DNA of 17,192 nt from Myxococcales bacterium (lineage in GTDB: Bacteria; Myxococcota; Polyangia; Polyangiales; Polyangiaceae), in assembly GCA_020430865.1 (NCBI GenBank), contig JAGQIY010001513.1, positions 1 through 17,192 of the forward strand, read 5' to 3'. The position numbers were made by a program, and so were the translations under genes. Positions 13,838 through 17,192 of this stretch are shown here, piece after piece; within the stretch, counting starts at the first letter, position 1; each line of letters opens with the position of its first letter. The notes beneath the pieces are model-generated. The model made no database searches and had not been told where the DNA came from. It saw nothing but the letters and a program-made list of their open reading frames with translations.

Positions 13838-15382
13838 GTGGGCGCTTCACAAGGGTTCAGCCTTCATTGGCGAGTGCTGAGTGTGGGAGCGTGCTGCGCT
13901 GCATGGACTGGCGCGTTGTGCTGGTCGACGACGGCACAGGCAGTGGAGACCGAAGTCACCGCCCGCGTCGACGCGCAGTTCTACACCCTGCAGTCGCCGT
14001 ATGGCGATCCGACGGTGCGGCGGCGGCGCTACACCCAGACCCTGGGGCTGTCCTTGTACAACCTCCAGGGTGATTACGCGCCCGGTGAGCCGCAGCTCTT
14101 CGCCCGCGCCCTGATGCGCCTGGACGCCGACTTCGGCCAGGAGTCTCCCGAACGGGATCCGCGTCGCGGCGATCGCTACGTACCCGGTCTAGAACAAGCC
14201 CCGATCGACCTGATGTACGCCTACGTCGAAGGTCGCAACTACGCAGGCGGCCTGCTCGGCTTCAAGCTGGGACGGCAGTACGTCACGGACGCGCTCGGCT
14301 GGTGGTCCTTCGATGGCGGCTCGGTCCGCCTCACGACCCCGGTCTACTTCCACGTCGACGTCTACGGAGGCTTCGAACAGCGCGGCGGCCTCCCGCTGCT
14401 CGGCAGCAGCCGCTTCGAGAGCCAGGGCGTGTACCGCGGCGCGCGTACGAACCTCGAACTCACCGACTGGCCCAGTTTCCTCGAGGAGACGAAGCCCGCT
14501 CCCGCCTACGGCGTCGCCATCGAGAGCGAGGGCGTGCACTGGATGCACGGTCGCCTCAGCTACCGCAAGGTCATCAACCGGGACGAAGTGCTCCTCACCC
14601 CCTTCGCCGATGGCAGCGGTGGATTTCATGTGGTCAAGGGGGATCGCGTCTCGAGCGAACGCGTCGGCTACGCCTTGCGGGTGAATCCGGCGGAGCTCGG
14701 GAGCCTGCAGGGTGAGGCGGTCTACGACCTCTACAACCAGGTGTTCAGCGAGTACGGCGGCGGCGTCGACGCATACGTCACCCAGCAGCTGACCCTCGGC
14801 GCCGACTACGACTACTACCTCCCCACCTTCGATGGAGACTCGATCTGGAACTGGTTCAGTCACAACGGCCAGACCACCCTCACCGGGCGCGGCGAGCTCG
14901 AGCTGGGCCCCCGCTTCGACGTGGCGCTCTCGGGTGGCGCGCGTCTGTACGAGACCGACGGCGACCCCGTGACCTATGGGGCGTACCAGACGTCCAGCCT
15001 CGATCCCGATCGTGAGAGCATCAAGACGCTGGTCGATCGCTTCGGTGACGTCTCCGGCACTTACCGCTGGCCAGCGGGCTCGGTGAACCTGCGCAGCATG
15101 CTCGAGACCGGTGAGCGAGGGCACCGCTACGGAGGCGACGTCACCACACGCCAAGCCTTCGACAACCAGCGCTACGACGCGATGCTCAACCTCAGCCTGT
15201 ACGACTGGAGCGATGCCTTGCGCCCGCAGCGCGACGCCACCAGCTTCGGCTACGTGCTGGGACTCGGGCACCGACTGGTCGACGACGCGCGCGTCGGACT
15301 CGAGTGGGAGCACTTCACCAATCGCCTCGTCGGTCAACGTTACCGCGTGGTAGCAACCTTGGACTTCAGCCTGCTGCGATGA
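13838..15382 (+). CDS. Outer-membrane beta-barrel protein, probable porin partner of the multihaem cytochrome
   Basis: 514 residues from GTG 13838, the first start after an in-frame TAG. A signal peptide of about 35 residues ends at TTAQA. The mature protein is dominated by alternating polar/aromatic strands with short Gly/Asp turns (GFKLGRQYVTDALGWWS, YFHVDVYGGFEQRGG, LTLGADYDYYLPTF, GYVLGLGHRLVDDARVGLEW), rich in Tyr, Arg and Gly, as in outer-membrane barrels of about 16-22 strands. It ends RYRVVATLDFSLLR, so the terminal aromatic is not the last residue. The stop overlaps the start of a 13-haem cytochrome by 4 nt (ATGA), which suggests a porin-cytochrome pair. It is shorter than MtrB/PioB and has no CXXC in the mature chain, so homology to MtrB is unproven. 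GTG codons at 13871 and 13880 are alternative starts. No clear ribosome-binding site is seen. Confidence 0.8.
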   Translation: MGASQGFSLHWRVLSVGACCAAWTGALCWSTTAQAVETEVTARVDAQFYTLQSPYGDPTVRRRRYTQTLGLSLYNLQGDYAPGEPQLFARALMRLDADFGQESPERDPRRGDRYVPGLEQAPIDLMYAYVEGRNYAGGLLGFKLGRQYVTDALGWWSFDGGSVRLTTPVYFHVDVYGGFEQRGGLPLLGSSRFESQGVYRGARTNLELTDWPSFLEETKPAPAYGVAIESEGVHWMHGRLSYRKVINRDEVLLTPFADGSGGFHVVKGDRVSSERVGYALRVNPAELGSLQGEAVYDLYNQVFSEYGGGVDAYVTQQLTLGADYDYYLPTFDGDSIWNWFSHNGQTTLTGRGELELGPRFDVALSGGARLYETDGDPVTYGAYQTSSLDPDRESIKTLVDRFGDVSGTYRWPAGSVNLRSMLETGERGHRYGGDVTTRQAFDNQRYDAMLNLSLYDWSDALRPQRDATSFGYVLGLGHRLVDDARVGLEWEHFTNRLVGQRYRVVATLDFSLLR

Positions 15383-16794
15383 CTGCCAAGCCGCGACCTC
15401 AGCCTCCCACGACCGCGCAGCGCGTGTCCTGGCTCGTACTGGTGGCGCTGTGCGTGTGCGCGCTGGCCGCTGGCTGGGCGCAAGCCAAGCCAACGCCAGC
15501 ACCCGTCAAGGCGAAGTCGGCGGCGCCGAAGCCCGACCAGCTCCAGGCCGAGCACGTGCATGGCCTGGCGCCCCTGCCTGGCGACGCCGAGGTGCCGCTC
15601 AAGGACCGGCCGCCGGGCGCGACCAGGGACGATGGAGGACCGAGCCCGGTAATTTTCCCTGCGCAAAAATTGACCATCCGGTTCAACCACAAGAAGCACG
15701 CGGGCGAGCTCGGCATGAGCTGCACGACTTGTCACGACGCCGCGAAGAACAGCAGGCGGAGCAGCGACTCGCTCCTGCCATCACCGGTGCGCTGCGACGG
15801 CTGCCACAGCACCGACCACCGCGATCTGAACGCCGTGAGCGGCGACCCGGACGACCTGATGAGCCAGTGCGGATTCTGTCATCTCGGCTACAAGCCGGGC
15901 GACGGCAACCGAGTCGCGCGCATGGACGTCCCGAAGCCGAACCTACGCTTCAATCACCAGGCCCATCTCGAGCGAAACATCGACTGCGCGCAGTGTCACG
16001 GCATGGTGCAGAACATCGAGCTCGCCACTCGAGACCAGCTGCCGCGCATGAAGGGTTGCTTCCGTTGTCATCAGGCGCCAGAGCCGGTCCGAGGCGAGGC
16101 GAAGGGCGAGTGCACGACTTGCCACCTGACCAAGGGCGGCGATCAGCTGATGCGTACTCGATTCGCCAGCGGCACCCTCAAGCCTCCGCGGTGGCTACAC
16201 AACGCCGGGCACGGGGCGGACTGGCTCGCGCGGCACAAGCGCATCGCCGGCGCTGACTCCCAGATGTGCTCCAGTTGCCACACGGAACAGTACTGCACTG
16301 ACTGCCACGATGGCCGGGTGCGCCCGCGCAACGTCCATCCGAACGACTTCATCAGCATGCACCCGATTGCCGCGCGGCAGAACTCACCGCGCTGCACCAG
16401 CTGCCACCAGCAGCAGAGCTTCTGTATCGGCTGCCACCAGCGGGCCGGCGTCACCCTCAGCGGGCCCTACGCGAACTTCTCGGGGCGGGGTCGCTTTCAT
16501 CCGCCGAAAGCAGAGTGGACCGATCCGCCACGCTCGGCGAACCACCACGCCTGGGAGGCCCAGCGCAACCTCAACGCGTGCGTCAGCTGCCACCAGGAGC
16601 GCGACTGCTTGATCTGTCACTCGAGCGCCAGCGTGGGCGGGCGTGGAGTGGATGGTGTCGGGAGCCGGGGCCAGGGCGTGAACCCCCACCCCAGCGGATT
16701 CACCAGCCGTTGCGGGCGCGCGCTCCGCAAGAACGCCCGCTCCTGCCTCACCTGTCACGATCCTGCGGATCCTCAACTCCGGGAGTGCCGTTGA
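15379..16794 (+). CDS. Secreted multihaem c-type cytochrome with 13 CXXCH motifs
   Basis: Probably a periplasmic electron carrier. 471 residues from ATG 15379. Signal peptide: TAQRVSWLVLVALCVCALAAGW, with a cut after AQA near residue 36. Residues 37-95 are a Pro/Ala/Lys-rich linker. There are 13 CXXCH sites, with first Cys at 115, 139, 164, 203, 227, 245, 297, 306, 339, 349, 401, 410 and 456. FNHKKH and FNHQAH supply likely distal His ligands, as in cytochrome c3/c7 folds. Three closely spaced pairs (297/306, 339/349, 401/410), in which about four or five residues separate one CXXCH from the next, look like a repeated dihaem module. A longer reading from 15304 would lie inside the barrel gene and lose the signal peptide, so ATG 15379 is preferred. 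No Shine-Dalgarno is needed if translation is coupled. No transmembrane helix or lipobox is seen. Confidence 0.93.
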   Translation: MTAKPRPQPPTTAQRVSWLVLVALCVCALAAGWAQAKPTPAPVKAKSAAPKPDQLQAEHVHGLAPLPGDAEVPLKDRPPGATRDDGGPSPVIFPAQKLTIRFNHKKHAGELGMSCTTCHDAAKNSRRSSDSLLPSPVRCDGCHSTDHRDLNAVSGDPDDLMSQCGFCHLGYKPGDGNRVARMDVPKPNLRFNHQAHLERNIDCAQCHGMVQNIELATRDQLPRMKGCFRCHQAPEPVRGEAKGECTTCHLTKGGDQLMRTRFASGTLKPPRWLHNAGHGADWLARHKRIAGADSQMCSSCHTEQYCTDCHDGRVRPRNVHPNDFISMHPIAARQNSPRCTSCHQQQSFCIGCHQRAGVTLSGPYANFSGRGRFHPPKAEWTDPPRSANHHAWEAQRNLNACVSCHQERDCLICHSSASVGGRGVDGVGSRGQGVNPHPSGFTSRCGRALRKNARSCLTCHDPADPQLRECR

Positions 16795-17006
16795 TGTCGC
16801 GACAACAACTCGGCCAGCCGTCCGATGGACCGCGACTGGGATCGGGTTCGGGGGTGAGGCGCTCCGCTCAATCTCCTGAAATTACACAAGAATCGAATAG
16901 CCTCTCCGCTGAGCAGACGATGTCGTCGAACCCCTCAGCGCTGCTCACTCTCCCCCCCAACAGCCCAGGTGGAGGACCGCTGCCGACGATTCCTCCAGCA
17001 AACCCC

Positions 17007-17036
17007 TTGCTCGTCGGTTTGGCGCACGGCTATAGC
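17007..17036 (+). promoter_or_regulatory. Possible promoter of the last gene
   Basis: TTGCTC (17007-17012), an 18-bp spacer, then TATAGC (17031-17036). The -10 matches 4 of 6 consensus bases and the -35 matches 3 of 6. The predicted start is near 17043, about 50 nt before the GTG at 17095, leaving room for the palindrome and the ribosome-binding site. Confidence 0.4.
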
Positions 17037-17049
17037 CTGGGGCCCGCGA

Positions 17050-17069
17050 ATTGGCGGTTTTCCGCCAAT
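17050..17069. promoter_or_regulatory. Palindrome in the leader of the last gene
   Basis: ATTGGCGG-TTTT-CCGCCAAT is a perfect 8-bp inverted repeat with a 4-nt loop. It sits between the possible promoter and the ribosome-binding site. It could be a repressor operator near the transcript start or a leader hairpin. The structure is seen; the role is inferred. Confidence 0.5.
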
Positions 17070-17094
17070 CACCCGTGGGAAGAGGAGGCCGTCC

Positions 17095-17192
17095 GTGAAG
17101 GAGCTCGTCCGCTACTTGCTCGACAACTTGCAATTGGATTTTCAGGGAGACATCACCATCGAGAAGATCCGGGAGTTTCTGCGGGAGGACGA
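17095..17192 (+). CDS. Start of an unidentified gene (runs off the window)
   Basis: GTG at 17095 follows a strong ribosome-binding site (GAGGAGG, 17082-17088) at 6 nt. The 32 visible codons begin MKELVRYLLDNLQLD and continue with FQGDITIEKIREFLRED, a soluble helix-rich start with sensible charge distribution. I do not recognise the family from this much. The frame is preferred over the competing one because of its ribosome-binding site and protein-like composition. Confidence 0.6.
   Translation, partial: MKELVRYLLDNLQLDFQGDITIEKIREFLRED

Larger units (their letters stand above)
16795..17094 (+). other. 300-bp region between the cytochrome and the last gene
   Basis: An open frame begins at ATG 16794, overlapping the cytochrome stop (TGATG), and stays open to the window edge. 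Its product is Ser/Pro/Gly-rich low-complexity sequence and it conflicts with the better-supported gene at 17095, so I treat the region as noncoding. AT content is raised around 16875-16905 (GAAATTACACAAGAATCGAATAG). A possible promoter and a palindrome lie near its end. Confidence 0.4.

Noticed and set aside
15304..15378. 25-residue upstream extension of the cytochrome
   Set aside because: It lies entirely inside the barrel gene and would bury the signal peptide. ATG 15379 gives a normal signal peptide and a 4-nt overlap.
14189..15502. 437-codon minus-strand frame
   Set aside because: It is antisense to the barrel gene, with low-complexity Ala/Val/Glu composition and no recognisable motif.
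16794..17192. Open frame starting TGATG at the cytochrome stop and running off the window
   Set aside because: The product is Ser/Pro/Gly-rich low complexity, and the frame conflicts with the gene at 17095, which has a strong ribosome-binding site. It would need the sequence beyond the window to decide.

Overview
This 17.2-kb window is high-GC chromosomal DNA with long codon-biased genes and strong third-position GC. The gene content points to a Gram-negative bacterium of the Myxococcota, most likely a Polyangia-type myxobacterium. The clues are a pilMNOPQ type IV pilus cluster, a FliA-like sigma factor with no flagellar genes nearby, a LysM/DUF882 secreted protein with a Lys/Arg repeat tail, a putative sigma-54 promoter, and an outer-membrane barrel plus multiheme cytochrome pair. 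The taxonomic call is inference. I saw no tRNA, rRNA, CRISPR array, insertion sequence or prophage.

Layout. (1) Minus strand, 1-3782: pilM, pilN, pilO and pilP overlap or nearly touch and form one transcription unit encoding the inner-membrane alignment complex of the type IV pilus. The start of the secretin gene pilQ follows after an unusual 263-bp gap that contains a stem-loop just past pilP. (2) Plus strand, 4061-6340: a secreted LysM-DUF882 (M15-like) peptidoglycan protein with an in-frame 33-bp tandem repeat, then a FliA-like sigma factor that lacks region 3 and has a sequence resembling a sigma-54 promoter directly in front of it. (3) Minus strand, 6353-9043: a large membrane-anchored or secreted protein, convergent with the sigma factor. 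Its C-terminal two thirds appear to hold two copies of a phosphodiester-glycosidase (NAGPA/DUF2233)-like domain. (4) Plus strand, 9315-11940: cdsA (CDP-diacylglycerol synthesis), a 430-bp intergenic region, then a Glu/Leu-type amino-acid dehydrogenase ending in a strong hairpin. (5) Plus strand, 12071-13723: a cytoplasmic HEAT-repeat protein. (6) Plus strand, 13838-16794: a signal-peptide-bearing outer-membrane beta-barrel overlapping by 4 nt a secreted cytochrome with 13 CXXCH haem motifs. Three 16-bp tandem repeats and a possible promoter precede the pair. (7) Plus strand from 17095: the first 32 codons of an unidentified gene, with a good ribosome-binding site and an upstream palindrome.

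How the genes work together. PilM (cytoplasmic), PilN/PilO (inner membrane), PilP (lipoprotein) and PilQ (outer-membrane pore) form the trans-envelope pilus channel. The barrel and 13-haem cytochrome are arranged like a porin-cytochrome conduit (compare MtrAB, PioAB, Pcc) that could move electrons across the outer membrane. That is the most interesting candidate system here, but the assignment rests on architecture and not on demonstrated homology. The remaining genes look like independent chromosomal loci.
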